Assembly: GCF_009939195.1 (NCBI RefSeq)
Contig: NZ_JAACKC010000002.1
Location: 124,001-188,000 of the forward strand
From: Acinetobacter kanungonis
GTDB lineage: Bacteria; Pseudomonadota; Gammaproteobacteria; Pseudomonadales; Moraxellaceae
Length of the DNA: 64,000 nucleotides
Direction: 5' to 3'
Of the stretch, positions 49,117-58,076 are shown piece by piece; positions within the stretch are counted from its first letter, which is position 1; each line of letters starts with the position of its first letter. Both the position numbers and the translations under genes were made by a program. Under the pieces are notes generated by a model. The model saw nothing but the letters and a program-made list of their open reading frames with translations, was not told the DNA's origin and ran no database searches.

Positions 49117-50025
49117 ATGAATATTGAGCTGCGCCATATCCGCTATTTCTTAACTGTGGCCGAAGAAAAAAACTTTACCCGCGCGGCACAGCGTTTGTGC
49201 ATGAGCCAGCCACCTTTAAGTATGCAAATCCGCGATCTGGAAGATTGCATTGGAGCTGAACTGTTTTTACGCACCTCACAAGGCGTAGTGCTGACCGAGG
49301 TTGGACAGGCTTTTCTCACGGCTGTCGAACCGCTGCAACACCAATTGGAGGATGCGATTCAGCTGGCACGACATGTGTCCAATGGTGAAGTGGGGCAGTT
49401 GCGTCTTGGGTTTACAGGCACTTCGATGCTCAATCCGCTGATTCCCGAAAGTATTCGTCGTTATCAGCAGCAGTATCCGAAAGTGGGTTTAAAACTGGAA
49501 GAAGCCAACTCACTTAAATTGATTGACTATGTGCTGGAAGATCGACTGGATATTGCGATTATTCGCCCACCCAAACAAATTCATGCCAGTTTGGCCATGC
49601 AGCATTTACTGGATGAAGCCCTGATTGCCGCAGTTTCTGTACGCCGGGATCTGGCACAGGGCGAGCAGCCGCTACAGGTGGCATGTTTGCGTGAACAGGA
49701 GTTGATTGTGTCACCACGGAGTGTCAGTGCAGGCTTGTATGATGCCATTTTCGATGCCTGTCAGCAGGCGGGATTTGAACCGAAAATGGGGCAGAGCGCC
49801 CCACAAATCGTGTCGATTTTATCCTTGGTGGCCGCCAATTTAGGGGTGTCGATGGTGCCTGAGTCGTCACAGCAATTACAAATTCAGGGTGTGGTGTATC
49901 GTCCTTTTGCATCGCCTGCACCGACGGTTGGGCTGGCGGTCATTTATAAGCAGCATTTGGCAACCCAACTGGCGATTAATTTTGCCAGCATGTTACAAAT
50001 GGTCTGTCATCAGGGTGCTACATAA
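49117..50025 (+). CDS. LysR-family transcriptional regulator (YnfL-like)
   Basis: 302 aa. The winged helix-turn-helix is at residues 1-62 (HIRYFLTVAEEKNFTRAAQRLCMSQPPLSMQI) with a periplasmic-binding-like effector domain from ~90. It is divergent from the YnfM-type transporter and presumably controls it in response to that carrier's substrate. The start sits close to an ATATAT-rich dyad that may be its autoregulatory site. Confidence 0.87.
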   Translation: MNIELRHIRYFLTVAEEKNFTRAAQRLCMSQPPLSMQIRDLEDCIGAELFLRTSQGVVLTEVGQAFLTAVEPLQHQLEDAIQLARHVSNGEVGQLRLGFTGTSMLNPLIPESIRRYQQQYPKVGLKLEEANSLKLIDYVLEDRLDIAIIRPPKQIHASLAMQHLLDEALIAAVSVRRDLAQGEQPLQVACLREQELIVSPRSVSAGLYDAIFDACQQAGFEPKMGQSAPQIVSILSLVAANLGVSMVPESSQQLQIQGVVYRPFASPAPTVGLAVIYKQHLATQLAINFASMLQMVCHQGAT

Positions 50026-50200
50026 GCCACAGAGTCGGTGCTGGAGTGTGGAATAGTTATGAGATTGCTGCCGAATCTGTGCTGAAAATGCTGAAATAAA
50101 AAGCATATTAATTTAATTATTTCAGTATCTTAGTTTGGTTTTATCATGTGATTTAAGCCATGGAGTTGCTATAATCCCTTGCGCCTATCTGGGGGAGAGT

Positions 50201-50668
50201 ATGGTGTTCAATCGTGTGCTGATCAGTTGTCTCAGTTTATTTTGGAGTGTGTTTGCATGTGCCGAGTGGACCTTTGTTAATGCAAATTACGATCGCTCGC
50301 AATTCATTTATGTCGATTTTAATCGGGTCAAAGTCCTCGATGCCAAGAGCAATGAGGTCGAATACTGGGTCAAATATCTGATTAAAAATGATAAAGAAAA
50401 AGATGGTCTGGAGCTGGGCGATTATTCCTTGGCGTTATACCGTGTGGGCTGCGACAATGAACAATACAGCATTCGTTCCTCTGCCAATTTCAAGAAAAAT
50501 GGCTCCTTAATTAGTAGCCAGAATTATGCCGCCAGTCAGGCTCGCCCGATTATTCCAAATACTGCGGTGGACTACACCGCTGAAATGGTGTGCCGTGTTT
50601 TGCCGCAAAGCCAGAAAGTGGATCGTCTGGAACAGCTGACCCGTCGTATCGAAATGGGCGAGTATTGA
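50201..50668 (+). CDS. Exported protein, surface-adhesin E-like
   Basis: 155 aa from ATG 50201, fixed by a strong GGGGGAGAG ribosome site; an in-frame ATG at 50135 would add 22 residues before the signal peptide. A signal sequence ends near FACAEW. The mature part has the pattern W-x-F-V ... F-I-Y-V-D-F-x-R-V ... V-E-Y-W-V-K-Y plus two cysteines (C105-region and C143-region), resembling the surface-adhesin E family. Location is periplasmic or outer membrane. Function is not established. Confidence 0.7.
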   Translation: MVFNRVLISCLSLFWSVFACAEWTFVNANYDRSQFIYVDFNRVKVLDAKSNEVEYWVKYLIKNDKEKDGLELGDYSLALYRVGCDNEQYSIRSSANFKKNGSLISSQNYAASQARPIIPNTAVDYTAEMVCRVLPQSQKVDRLEQLTRRIEMGEY

Positions 50669-50692
50669 GGGTACGTAGCTGGCGTTGACCGC

Positions 50693-51574
50693 TTAATCCA
50701 TTAAAATCCGTTGCTTCAGATCGGCCTGTTTACGCAGATAATCCCAGACCAGTTTAATCCGTGGTTCATGCTGTAAATCGACAAAGGTCAGCATCCAGAA
50801 GGTGTGGGTAAAGCGGACTTGTTCAGCCAGTACTTGCTCCAGATTGGGTTGATCATGGGCTAAAAATTGCGGCAAAATCGCCAGTCCAGCCCCTGCGTTT
50901 ACCGCAATTTGCTGCGCCAAAATACTGCTGCTGCGGAAATTGGCGGTCAGTGGAATCGGTAAGCGTTCCAAGCAATACAGTTCGGAACTATAAATCAGAT
51001 CATCAATATAATTCACAAAGCGGTGATGGGCTAAATCTTGCATGTTTTGAATCGGGGGATGTTGTGTCAGATAGCTTTGGCTGCCATAAATTTTCAGACA
51101 ATAATCGGTCAGACGGGTAATGATGTAAGGACCCGATTTAGGACGGTCAATTGAAATCACAATATCGGCTTCGCGATGCGACAGCTTAATCATTTTGGGA
51201 ACGGGAATCAGGTCGATGGTCAGCAGTGGAAATTGCTGTGACAGTTCGGCCAATAACTGGGTCAAAAATGCGGTACCAAAACCTTCAGGTGCGCCAATTC
51301 TGACCCGACCTTCGAGCGGTTGCTGCGGTTTTTCAATCTGCAAAAAGGCCTGTTCCATTTGCTCGACGCGAGGAACCAGCGCCATGCCATCTACCGTCAG
51401 TTCATAGCCTGTGGCTTCTCGTTTAAACAGCGGTGTGCCTAATGCCAGTTCCAATGCTTGTACCCGCCGTGCCACAGTACTGTGTTCGACCCCGATAATC
51501 CTCGCGGCATTGGTCAGGGTTTTGGCACGCGCCAAGACCAAAAAAAACTGTAGATGATCCCAATCCACTTTCAT
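50693..51574 (-). CDS. LysR-family regulator divergent to the mms operon
   Basis: 293 aa. The helix-turn-helix N-terminus (HLQFFLVLARAKTLTNAARIIGVEHSTVARRVQALE) carries the H-S-T-V-A-R variant seen in GcvA/AmpR-like or D-amino-acid-type LysR subgroups. The effector domain starts near residue 90 (GRVRIGAPEGFG). It shares a 169-bp divergent region with mmsA that holds two perfect dyads. It is therefore the likely regulator of valine catabolism here, instead of the AraC-type MmsR known from Pseudomonas. Confidence 0.85.
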   Translation of the reverse strand: MKVDWDHLQFFLVLARAKTLTNAARIIGVEHSTVARRVQALELALGTPLFKREATGYELTVDGMALVPRVEQMEQAFLQIEKPQQPLEGRVRIGAPEGFGTAFLTQLLAELSQQFPLLTIDLIPVPKMIKLSHREADIVISIDRPKSGPYIITRLTDYCLKIYGSQSYLTQHPPIQNMQDLAHHRFVNYIDDLIYSSELYCLERLPIPLTANFRSSSILAQQIAVNAGAGLAILPQFLAHDQPNLEQVLAEQVRFTHTFWMLTFVDLQHEPRIKLVWDYLRKQADLKQRILMD

Positions 51575-51591
51575 TTTTTATTTTCCACATC

Positions 51592-51634
51592 CTGTGCAAA
51601 ATTGCACAACCATCGTGCACCAATCTGCATTGGT
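51592..51634. promoter_or_regulatory. Two dyads in the lysR-mmsA divergent region
   Basis: TGTGCAAAATTGCACA (51592-51607, 7-bp arms) and CACCAATCTGCATTGGTG (51617-51634, 7-bp arms), centres 26 bp apart. They begin 17 bp upstream of the LysR start. Confidence 0.55.
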
Positions 51635-51682
51635 GGTCAAAGTTTTCTTTGCTAGTCTGATTTGAAAATCACAAATTGAACA

Positions 51683-51698
51683 TACGGTTTAAGTCGTA
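51683..51698. promoter_or_regulatory. TACGGTTTAAGTCGTA, imperfect dyad near mmsA
   Basis: Matches the perfect dyad TACGACTTTAGTCGTA (4616) at 13 of 16 positions; 45 bp before mmsA. Confidence 0.35.
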
Positions 51699-51743
51699 GG
51701 GTTCAGCAGCAACACAATAAAAATGAAAGCCTACGGAGAGGTT

Positions 51744-53261
51744 ATGAATACGGTTCCTAAGATCCAACTATCGACAGCTAAATTATTGATTAACGGTGAG
51801 TTCGTCGAATCTAAAACTCAGCAATGGCAAGACATTGTCAATCCTGCCACCCAAGAAGTGATTGGTCTGGTGCCTTTTGCCACGCCTGAAGAAGTACAGG
51901 CGGCGATTGCTTCAGCCAAAGCGGCATTTGCCAGCTGGAGAGAAACCCCGATTCAGGCACGTATGCGCATTATGCTGAAATTGCAGGAGCTGATTCGTGC
52001 CAATGCTAAGAAAATTGCACAGGTGTTGACGGCTGAGCAGGGTAAAACTTTAGCCGATGCCGAAGGTGATATTCAGCGTGGTTTGGAAGTGGTGGAACAT
52101 GCTTGCTCCATCGGCACTTTGCAAATGGGCGAATATACCGAAGGCGTGGCACGTGGCGTGGATACCTACACCTTGCAACAACCTTTGGGTGTCTGTGCGG
52201 GCATTACCCCATTTAACTTCCCTGCGATGATTCCTTTGTGGATGTTCCCAATGGCAATCGTCTGCGGTAATACTTTTGTATTGAAACCGTCTGAACAAGA
52301 TCCGCTGTCGACTATGATGCTGGTGGAATTGGCAATTGAAGCAGGTATTCCAGCAGGCGTGTTGAATGTGGTGCATGGCGGCAAAGACGTGGTCGATGCA
52401 TTGTGCACCCATCAAGATATTAAAGCGATTTCCTTTGTTGGTTCGACTGCCGTGGGTACACATGTATATAACTTGGCAGGTCAGCATGGTAAGCGTGTGC
52501 AATCGATGATGGGTGCGAAAAACCATGTGGTGGTGATGCCCGATGCCAATAAAGAGCAAACCTTAAATGCTATGGTGGGTGCCGCATTTGGCGCTGCGGG
52601 TCAGCGTTGTATGGCATTGTCGGTGGCAGTCATGGTCGGTGACAGTAAAAATTGGATCAATGAGTTGGTGGCTAAAGCCAAAACCTTAAGCGTGAATGCA
52701 GGGCATGAACCGAATACTGACATTGGTCCGGTCATCTCACCGCGTGCCAAAGCCCGCGTGATTGAGCTGATCAATAGTGGCGTGGAGCAAGGTGCAGAAT
52801 TATTGCTGGATGGTCGTGAGATTCAGGTCAAAGGCTATGAACAGGGCAACTTTGTCGGTGCGACCATCTTCAATCAAGTCACAACCGATATGCGCATTTA
52901 TAAAGAAGAAATCTTTGGTCCTGTGCTGGCGATTCTCTGTGTCGATACCTTGGAGCAGGCGATTGAGTTGGTCAATGCCAATCCATTCGGCAATGGTGTG
53001 GGCTTATTTACCCAAAGCGGTGCCGTGGCGCGTACCTTCCAAAACCGCATTGATATCGGTCAGGTCGGCATCAATATTCCAATTCCTGTACCCGTGCCAT
53101 TCTTCAGTTTTACGGGTTCACGGGGTTCAAAATTGGGTGATTTGGGTCCATATGGCAAACAGGCGGTGCAGTTTTATACCCAAACCAAAACCATTACCAG
53201 CCGCTGGTTTGAAGACAGCCAAGAGGCTGGGGAAGTGAATACCACCATCAGTTTACGCTAA
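51744..53261 (+). CDS. mmsA: Methylmalonate-semialdehyde dehydrogenase (CoA-acylating)
   Basis: 505 aa from ATG 51744, which follows GGAGAGG; an upstream in-frame ATG at 51723 adds seven residues. It oxidatively decarboxylates (methyl)malonate semialdehyde to propionyl- or acetyl-CoA. The nucleophile is C289 in GAAGQRCMALS, and AGITPFNFPAMIPLWMFP is the MmsA form of the cofactor loop. It lacks the usual ALDH glutamate, replaced in MGAKNHVVV, which fits CoA-dependent members. It is the first gene of the valine-degradation operon. Confidence 0.95.
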   Translation: MNTVPKIQLSTAKLLINGEFVESKTQQWQDIVNPATQEVIGLVPFATPEEVQAAIASAKAAFASWRETPIQARMRIMLKLQELIRANAKKIAQVLTAEQGKTLADAEGDIQRGLEVVEHACSIGTLQMGEYTEGVARGVDTYTLQQPLGVCAGITPFNFPAMIPLWMFPMAIVCGNTFVLKPSEQDPLSTMMLVELAIEAGIPAGVLNVVHGGKDVVDALCTHQDIKAISFVGSTAVGTHVYNLAGQHGKRVQSMMGAKNHVVVMPDANKEQTLNAMVGAAFGAAGQRCMALSVAVMVGDSKNWINELVAKAKTLSVNAGHEPNTDIGPVISPRAKARVIELINSGVEQGAELLLDGREIQVKGYEQGNFVGATIFNQVTTDMRIYKEEIFGPVLAILCVDTLEQAIELVNANPFGNGVGLFTQSGAVARTFQNRIDIGQVGINIPIPVPVPFFSFTGSRGSKLGDLGPYGKQAVQFYTQTKTITSRWFEDSQEAGEVNTTISLR

Positions 53262-53272
53262 GGAGTAGCACG

Positions 53273-54163
53273 ATGAAGATAGCTTTCATTGGTTTAGGCA
53301 ATATGGGCGGTTCCATGGCACAGAACCTGCTCAAAGCAGGGCAAACGGTTCTGGGTTATGACCTGAGTGAAAAAGCCTTGCAGCAGTTTGCCGAAAGTGG
53401 CGGGATCGTCTGTGACAGCCCGCAAGCAGCAGCAGAACAAGCAGATGTGGTGATCAGTATGTTGCCTGCAGCCAAGCATGTGCGCGAGGTGTATTTGGGG
53501 GAAACTGGGATTTTGGCAGTCATGCGTGCAGGCAGCTTATGTATCGACTCCAGCACCATTGACCCGCAAACCATTAAAGATGTGGCTGCTGAGGGCTTGA
53601 AGCATCAGGTTCAAGTCTGTGATGCGCCTGTGTCTGGTGGCACCATTGGTGCCAAAGCGGGGACGCTCACCTTTATGGTCGGTGCGGATGAAGCAACTTA
53701 TGAGCAAGTCAAACCGATCCTCAGTTTTATGGGCAAAAACACCGTGCATTGCGGCGCGGTCGGTGCAGGGCAAATTGCCAAAATCTGCAACAATATGATT
53801 CTGGGAATTTCCATGGCGGCGGTGGCAGAAGGCATGGCACTCGGTAGCCGATTGGGGATTGATTCGCATGCTCTGGCAGGCGTGATCAACAGCTCTAGCG
53901 GTCGTTGCTGGAGTTCAGAAATCTGTAATCCGTGGCCAGATATTAGTCCGAATGCGCCAGCGGGGCGTGGTTATACCGACGGTTTTGCCTCGCAACTGAT
54001 GTTAAAAGATTTAGGTTTGGCCATTGAAGCGGCGAGCCAAGTCAAGCAACCTGTATTGCTCGGCGGTTTGGCGCAACAGCTGTATCAACAGCTCTGCCTG
54101 CAAGGCAATGCACATTTGGATTTTTCCAGCATTATCCAGCAGTACTTACCTCGAGAAAGCTGA
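53273..54163 (+). CDS. mmsB: 3-hydroxyisobutyrate dehydrogenase
   Basis: 296 aa. NAD-dependent oxidation of 3-hydroxyisobutyrate to methylmalonate semialdehyde, the MmsA substrate. The Rossmann motif GLGNMGGSMAQNL is at residues 7-19, the substrate-binding DAPVSGGTIGAKAGTL near 117-132, and the catalytic lysine is in AGQIAKICNN. It lies 11 bp after mmsA with its own AGGAG ribosome site. The beta-hydroxyacid dehydrogenase family assignment is secure and context fixes the substrate. Confidence 0.95.
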   Translation: MKIAFIGLGNMGGSMAQNLLKAGQTVLGYDLSEKALQQFAESGGIVCDSPQAAAEQADVVISMLPAAKHVREVYLGETGILAVMRAGSLCIDSSTIDPQTIKDVAAEGLKHQVQVCDAPVSGGTIGAKAGTLTFMVGADEATYEQVKPILSFMGKNTVHCGAVGAGQIAKICNNMILGISMAAVAEGMALGSRLGIDSHALAGVINSSSGRCWSSEICNPWPDISPNAPAGRGYTDGFASQLMLKDLGLAIEAASQVKQPVLLGGLAQQLYQQLCLQGNAHLDFSSIIQQYLPRES

Positions 54164-54179
54164 TTCAAAAGAAAAGCAT

Positions 54180-54198
54180 GGGCGCAATGAATGCGCCC
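54180..54198 (+). other. Intra-operon hairpin after mmsB
   Basis: GGGCGCA-atgaa-TGCGCCC, with TATAAAAA after it rather than a T-tract. It could attenuate transcription or protect the mmsAB mRNA 3' end. Confidence 0.5.
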
Positions 54199-54247
54199 TA
54201 TAAAAACTCGTGTCGTGAATAACAATAAATGAGACTGAGGTGAAAGG

Positions 54248-55909
54248 ATGACTTCAAATTATCAACAAGCGCAGCAAAGCTTTGATTTGCAACAGGCTGC
54301 GCAACGGTTCTTATCAGGTTCAACCGATGCGCTGAATGCGTGTTATGAGTGTTGCGATCGGCATGCCTTGCCGGGGCGGATTGCACTGTTTTGGCAGGGG
54401 AAAGATGGCCGTAAAGAACAGTATACCTTTCGTGAATTACAACAACGGGCTAGCCAATTTGCCAATTTCCTGAAATCACAAGGGATTAGCAAAGGCGATC
54501 GCGTGTCGGGCTTATTGCCACGTACCCCCGAGCTTATCATCACCATTTTAGCCACATGGCGTATTGGTGCGGTCTATCAACCCTTGTTTACCGCATTTGG
54601 TCCCAAAGCCATTGAGCATCGTCTACAGTTGGCACAAAGCAAACTGGTGGTCACTGATGTCGGCAATCGCGATAAATTGCATGAGGTAGCAGGCTGCCCT
54701 GCAATTGTGACTGTGTCAGGAGCTAAAGGCACAGGACTGTATCAGGGCGATTTCAGTTTCTGGGCAGAAGTGAACCGCCAGTCGGATCAATGCGAACTGG
54801 TGATGATGAACATTCAAGATCCGTTCTTGTTGATGTTTACTTCAGGCACCACAGGTCCTGCTAAGCCACTGAAAGTGCCGCTGAAAGCCCTCATTGCCTT
54901 TGGGGGTTATATGCAAGATGCGATTGGATTAACAACTGAAGATTCGTTCTGGAATATTGCCGATCCAGGTTGGGCCTATGGCTTGTATTACGGCATTACC
55001 GGACCACTATTGCTGGGACATCCGACCATTTTTTATGAAGGTGCATTTACCCCAGACAGCTTATGTCAAATTGTCCAAGACTATGGTGTGAACAATCTGG
55101 CTGGTGCACCAACCGCTTATCGCATGATGATGGCGGCAGATCCACAACAAATGGCGAAATTGCACGGCAAATTCCGTGTGGTGAGCAGTGCAGGCGAGCC
55201 GCTGAACCCAGAAGTATTCCGTTGGTTCAAGCAAGTACTGGATGCTCCAATCTTTGACCATTATGGTCAAACCGAAGTCGGCATGGTGGTGTGTAACCAT
55301 CATGCGTTGGAACATGAAGTGCGCGCAGGTTCGGCAGGTTTTGCCAGCCCGGGCTATCGAGTCGTGGCGGTGGATGAACAGGGCAATGAACTGGGTGCCG
55401 ATACCCCGGGGATTTTGGCGGTGGATATCAGCCAATCACCGATGATGTGGTTTGGTGGCTATGAAGAAAGTCGTAAATCACCCTTTGTTGGTCATTATTA
55501 TTTAACCGGTGACACTGCAGAAATTCATGCCGATGGCAGTATGAGCTTTGTCGGTCGCAGTGATGATGTGATTACCACATCGGGCTATCGCGTCGGTCCA
55601 TTCGATGTAGAAAGTGCCTTGCTGGAACATGATGCCGTGATTGAAGCTGCGGTGATTGGCGTGCCTGATCCTGAGCGTACTGAAGTAATTAAAGCCTTTG
55701 TGATTTTATCGGGTGAGCATCTGGCCAGCCCAGAATTACAAAACGAACTGAGTCAATTTGTGAAAAAACGTTTGTCCGCACATGCCTATCCTCGTTTGAT
55801 TGAGTTTGTCAGCGAACTGCCAAAAACCCCAAGTGGAAAAATTCAGCGCTTTTTACTGCGTAATCAGGAAATTGCCAAGCAGCAAACAGCCACGGCTGTT
55901 GCCAGTTAA
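54248..55909 (+). CDS. AMP-forming acyl-CoA synthetase
   Basis: 553-aa ANL-family ligase. The P-loop is TSGTTGPAKPLKVP (with AKPL where GxPK is usual), followed by FDHYGQTEVGMVV, the GDTAEIH aspartate and the C-terminal PKTPSGKIQR with the catalytic lysine. The form is closest to medium-chain/acetyl-type synthetases. In this operon it probably activates isobutyrate or another branched short-chain acid to its CoA ester for the dehydrogenase encoded next. The substrate is inferred from context only. Confidence 0.85.
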   Translation: MTSNYQQAQQSFDLQQAAQRFLSGSTDALNACYECCDRHALPGRIALFWQGKDGRKEQYTFRELQQRASQFANFLKSQGISKGDRVSGLLPRTPELIITILATWRIGAVYQPLFTAFGPKAIEHRLQLAQSKLVVTDVGNRDKLHEVAGCPAIVTVSGAKGTGLYQGDFSFWAEVNRQSDQCELVMMNIQDPFLLMFTSGTTGPAKPLKVPLKALIAFGGYMQDAIGLTTEDSFWNIADPGWAYGLYYGITGPLLLGHPTIFYEGAFTPDSLCQIVQDYGVNNLAGAPTAYRMMMAADPQQMAKLHGKFRVVSSAGEPLNPEVFRWFKQVLDAPIFDHYGQTEVGMVVCNHHALEHEVRAGSAGFASPGYRVVAVDEQGNELGADTPGILAVDISQSPMMWFGGYEESRKSPFVGHYYLTGDTAEIHADGSMSFVGRSDDVITTSGYRVGPFDVESALLEHDAVIEAAVIGVPDPERTEVIKAFVILSGEHLASPELQNELSQFVKKRLSAHAYPRLIEFVSELPKTPSGKIQRFLLRNQEIAKQQTATAVAS

Positions 55910-55930
55910 CAGATTGTAAGGAAGGGATGT

Positions 55931-57154
55931 ATGCAATTCACTGAAGAACAGGTCCGCACGCAGGACACAGCAAAAAGCTTTGATCAAGAACAGATGAAAT
56001 CGACGAGCAGTGAGTGGGATCGACACGGCATGTTTTTTGAAGAACAAGTCCTGATTCAGGACATGGCAAAAAGCTTTGCCCAAGAACAAATTAAACCCTT
56101 TGCCAGTGAGTGGGATCGACATGGCATCTTTCCCGCAGAGGCATTACAGCAAATGGGGCAATTGGGTTTTATGGGCATGTTGGTGCCTGAAGAATGGGGC
56201 GGTTCAGCCACAGGCAACTTGGCTTATGTACTGGCGCTGGAAGAAATTGCCGCGGCGGATGGGGCAACCTCAGCCATTATGAGTGTACACAACTCCGTGG
56301 GTTGCGTGCCGATTCTGAAATTTGGCACCGAAGAGCAAAAGCAGCAATTTTTGCTGCCTTTGGCCAAAGGTGAAATGATTGGTGCATTTGCCTTAACCGA
56401 GCCACATACCGGTTCCGATGCCGCAGCGATTAAAACCCGTGCGGTGAAAGATGGTGACTATTATGTGATTAATGGGGCCAAGCAGTTTATTACTTCGGGG
56501 CATAACGCAGGCGTGATCATTGTGTTTGCCGTGACCGACCCTGCTGCGGGTAAAAAAGGCATGAGCGCCTTCTTGGTACCACGCAATACCCCAGGCTATG
56601 AGGTGATTCGGGTGGAAGAAAAACTCGGTTTGCATGCTTCCGATACCTGCCAAATTGCCTTGACCGATGTGCGCGTGCACAAAAGCATGTTGTTGGGTAA
56701 AGAAGGTGAGGGCTTAAAAATTGCCTTGTCTAATTTGGAAGGTGGACGCATTGGCATTGCTGCACAGGCAGTCGGTTTAGCCCGAGCCGCTTTGGAAGAA
56801 GCCACTCGTTATGCTAAAGAACGGGTCGCCTTTGGCAAACCTATTTTTGAACAGCAAGCGGTGTCGTTCCGTTTAGCCAGCATGGCGACTGAAATTGCTG
56901 CTGCGCGCCAGTTGGTGCATCAAGCTGCACGTCTGAAAGAAGCAGGGCAACCTTGCCTCACTGAAGCATCGATGGCGAAGCTGTTTGCCTCGGAAATGAC
57001 GGAACGCGTCTGTTCCAACGCCTTACAAATCTTTGGTGGTTATGGCTATCTGAAAGATTTTCCAATTGAACGGATTTATCGCGATGCCCGTATTTGCCAG
57101 ATTTATGAAGGCACCAGTGATATTCAGCGTCTCGTGATTGCGCGTAGTTTATAA
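55931..57154 (+). CDS. Acyl-CoA (probably isobutyryl-CoA) dehydrogenase with duplicated N-terminus
   Basis: 407-aa flavoprotein. ACAD landmarks: [17 protein letters not shown] (FAD and substrate), [11 protein letters not shown], and the catalytic base E393 in [10 protein letters not shown]. Context points to isobutyryl-CoA to methacrylyl-CoA. Oddly, residues 5-35 are repeated as 37-67 (22 of 31 identical, offset 32 residues). The second copy is the family-like one; the first is an extra N-terminal extension. AAGGAAGGG before 55931 supports starting at the first copy. An internal ATG at 56030 would give a normal-length enzyme but lacks a ribosome site. Confidence 0.88.
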   Translation: MQFTEEQVRTQDTAKSFDQEQMKSTSSEWDRHGMFFEEQVLIQDMAKSFAQEQIKPFASEWDRHGIFPAEALQQMGQLGFMGMLVPEEWGGSATGNLAYVLALEEIAAADGATSAIMSVHNSVGCVPILKFGTEEQKQQFLLPLAKGEMIGAFALTEPHTGSDAAAIKTRAVKDGDYYVINGAKQFITSGHNAGVIIVFAVTDPAAGKKGMSAFLVPRNTPGYEVIRVEEKLGLHASDTCQIALTDVRVHKSMLLGKEGEGLKIALSNLEGGRIGIAAQAVGLARAALEEATRYAKERVAFGKPIFEQQAVSFRLASMATEIAAARQLVHQAARLKEAGQPCLTEASMAKLFASEMTERVCSNALQIFGGYGYLKDFPIERIYRDARICQIYEGTSDIQRLVIARSL

Positions 57155-57177
57155 ACAGAAAGAAACAAGCATTGAAG

Positions 57178-57232
57178 GCTGTACAAGCAACTCCAAGTGA
57201 CCGATGTGCGATCGGCGGAATACCTGTACAGC
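57178..57232 (+). other. Structured spacer inside the mms operon
   Basis: Long-range arms GCTGTACA/TGTACAGC enclose a second perfect hairpin CCGAT-gtgcg-ATCGG (57201-57215). It lies in the 103-bp gap between the dehydrogenase and hydratase genes. It looks like an RNA processing/stability element or an intergenic repeat. Confidence 0.5.
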
Positions 57233-57257
57233 GTGTCTAAACAGAAAGGATAAAAGC

Positions 57258-58061
57258 ATGCAGTGGGAAAAAACCTTCATCGAAGAACAACAATGGGACA
57301 CCATTTTGGTGGAAAAACGCAATGGTGTGGGACTGATTACCCTGAACCGTCCTAAAGCGCTGAATGCCTTGAACAGCCAACTGATTGCTGAAATTAACCA
57401 TGCGCTAGACCAGTTTGAACGTGATCGTGAGATTGGCTGTATGGTTTTGGCAGGTTCAGAAAAAGCCTTTGCTGCGGGTGCCGATATTAAGGAAATGGCA
57501 GAGCTGAATTTCCCGAATATCTATTTTGATGATTTTTTCCATTTGGCAGATCGCATTGCACAGCGCCGTAAACCTTTGATTGCCGCAGTCAGTGGTTATG
57601 CACTGGGCGGTGGATGTGAATTGGCACTGATGTGCGATTTTATCTATTGCGCCGAGAATGCCAAATTTGGTTTGCCTGAAGTGACACTGGGTGTGATCCC
57701 GGGGATTGGCGGAACGCAGCGTTTAACGCTGGCACTCGGTAAAGCCAAAGCCATGGAAATGTGTTTAACCGCCCGCCAAATGGATGCCACTGAGGCAGAG
57801 CAAAGTGGATTAGTCGCAAAGGTGTTACCAAAAGAAGAATTACTGGCTTATACCTTGGAGGCGGCTGAGAAAATTGCCCAGCGCTCCCTGACCGCAACCA
57901 TGATGATTAAAGAAACGATTAACCGTGCATTTGAAGTCAGCCTCAGTGAAGGTTTACGCTTTGAACGTCGTACCTTCCATTCTATCTTTGCAACGCAGGA
58001 TCAGAAAGAAGGCATGCAAGCCTTTGTCGAAAAGCGTGCAGCGCAATTCAACAATCAATAG
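57258..58061 (+). CDS. Enoyl-CoA hydratase
   Basis: 267 aa from ATG 57258 (AAAGGA 7 nt upstream; an in-frame start at 57204 falls inside the hairpin). Crotonase fold: oxyanion-hole blocks AAGADIKEM and GYALGGGCELALMCD, with catalytic glutamates in the GGGCE block and FGLPEVTLGVIPG. In this pathway it hydrates methacrylyl-CoA to 3-hydroxyisobutyryl-CoA. It may also act on other short enoyl-CoAs. Confidence 0.9.
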   Translation: MQWEKTFIEEQQWDTILVEKRNGVGLITLNRPKALNALNSQLIAEINHALDQFERDREIGCMVLAGSEKAFAAGADIKEMAELNFPNIYFDDFFHLADRIAQRRKPLIAAVSGYALGGGCELALMCDFIYCAENAKFGLPEVTLGVIPGIGGTQRLTLALGKAKAMEMCLTARQMDATEAEQSGLVAKVLPKEELLAYTLEAAEKIAQRSLTATMMIKETINRAFEVSLSEGLRFERRTFHSIFATQDQKEGMQAFVEKRAAQFNNQ

Positions 58062-58076
58062 GGATGGATATGTCGT

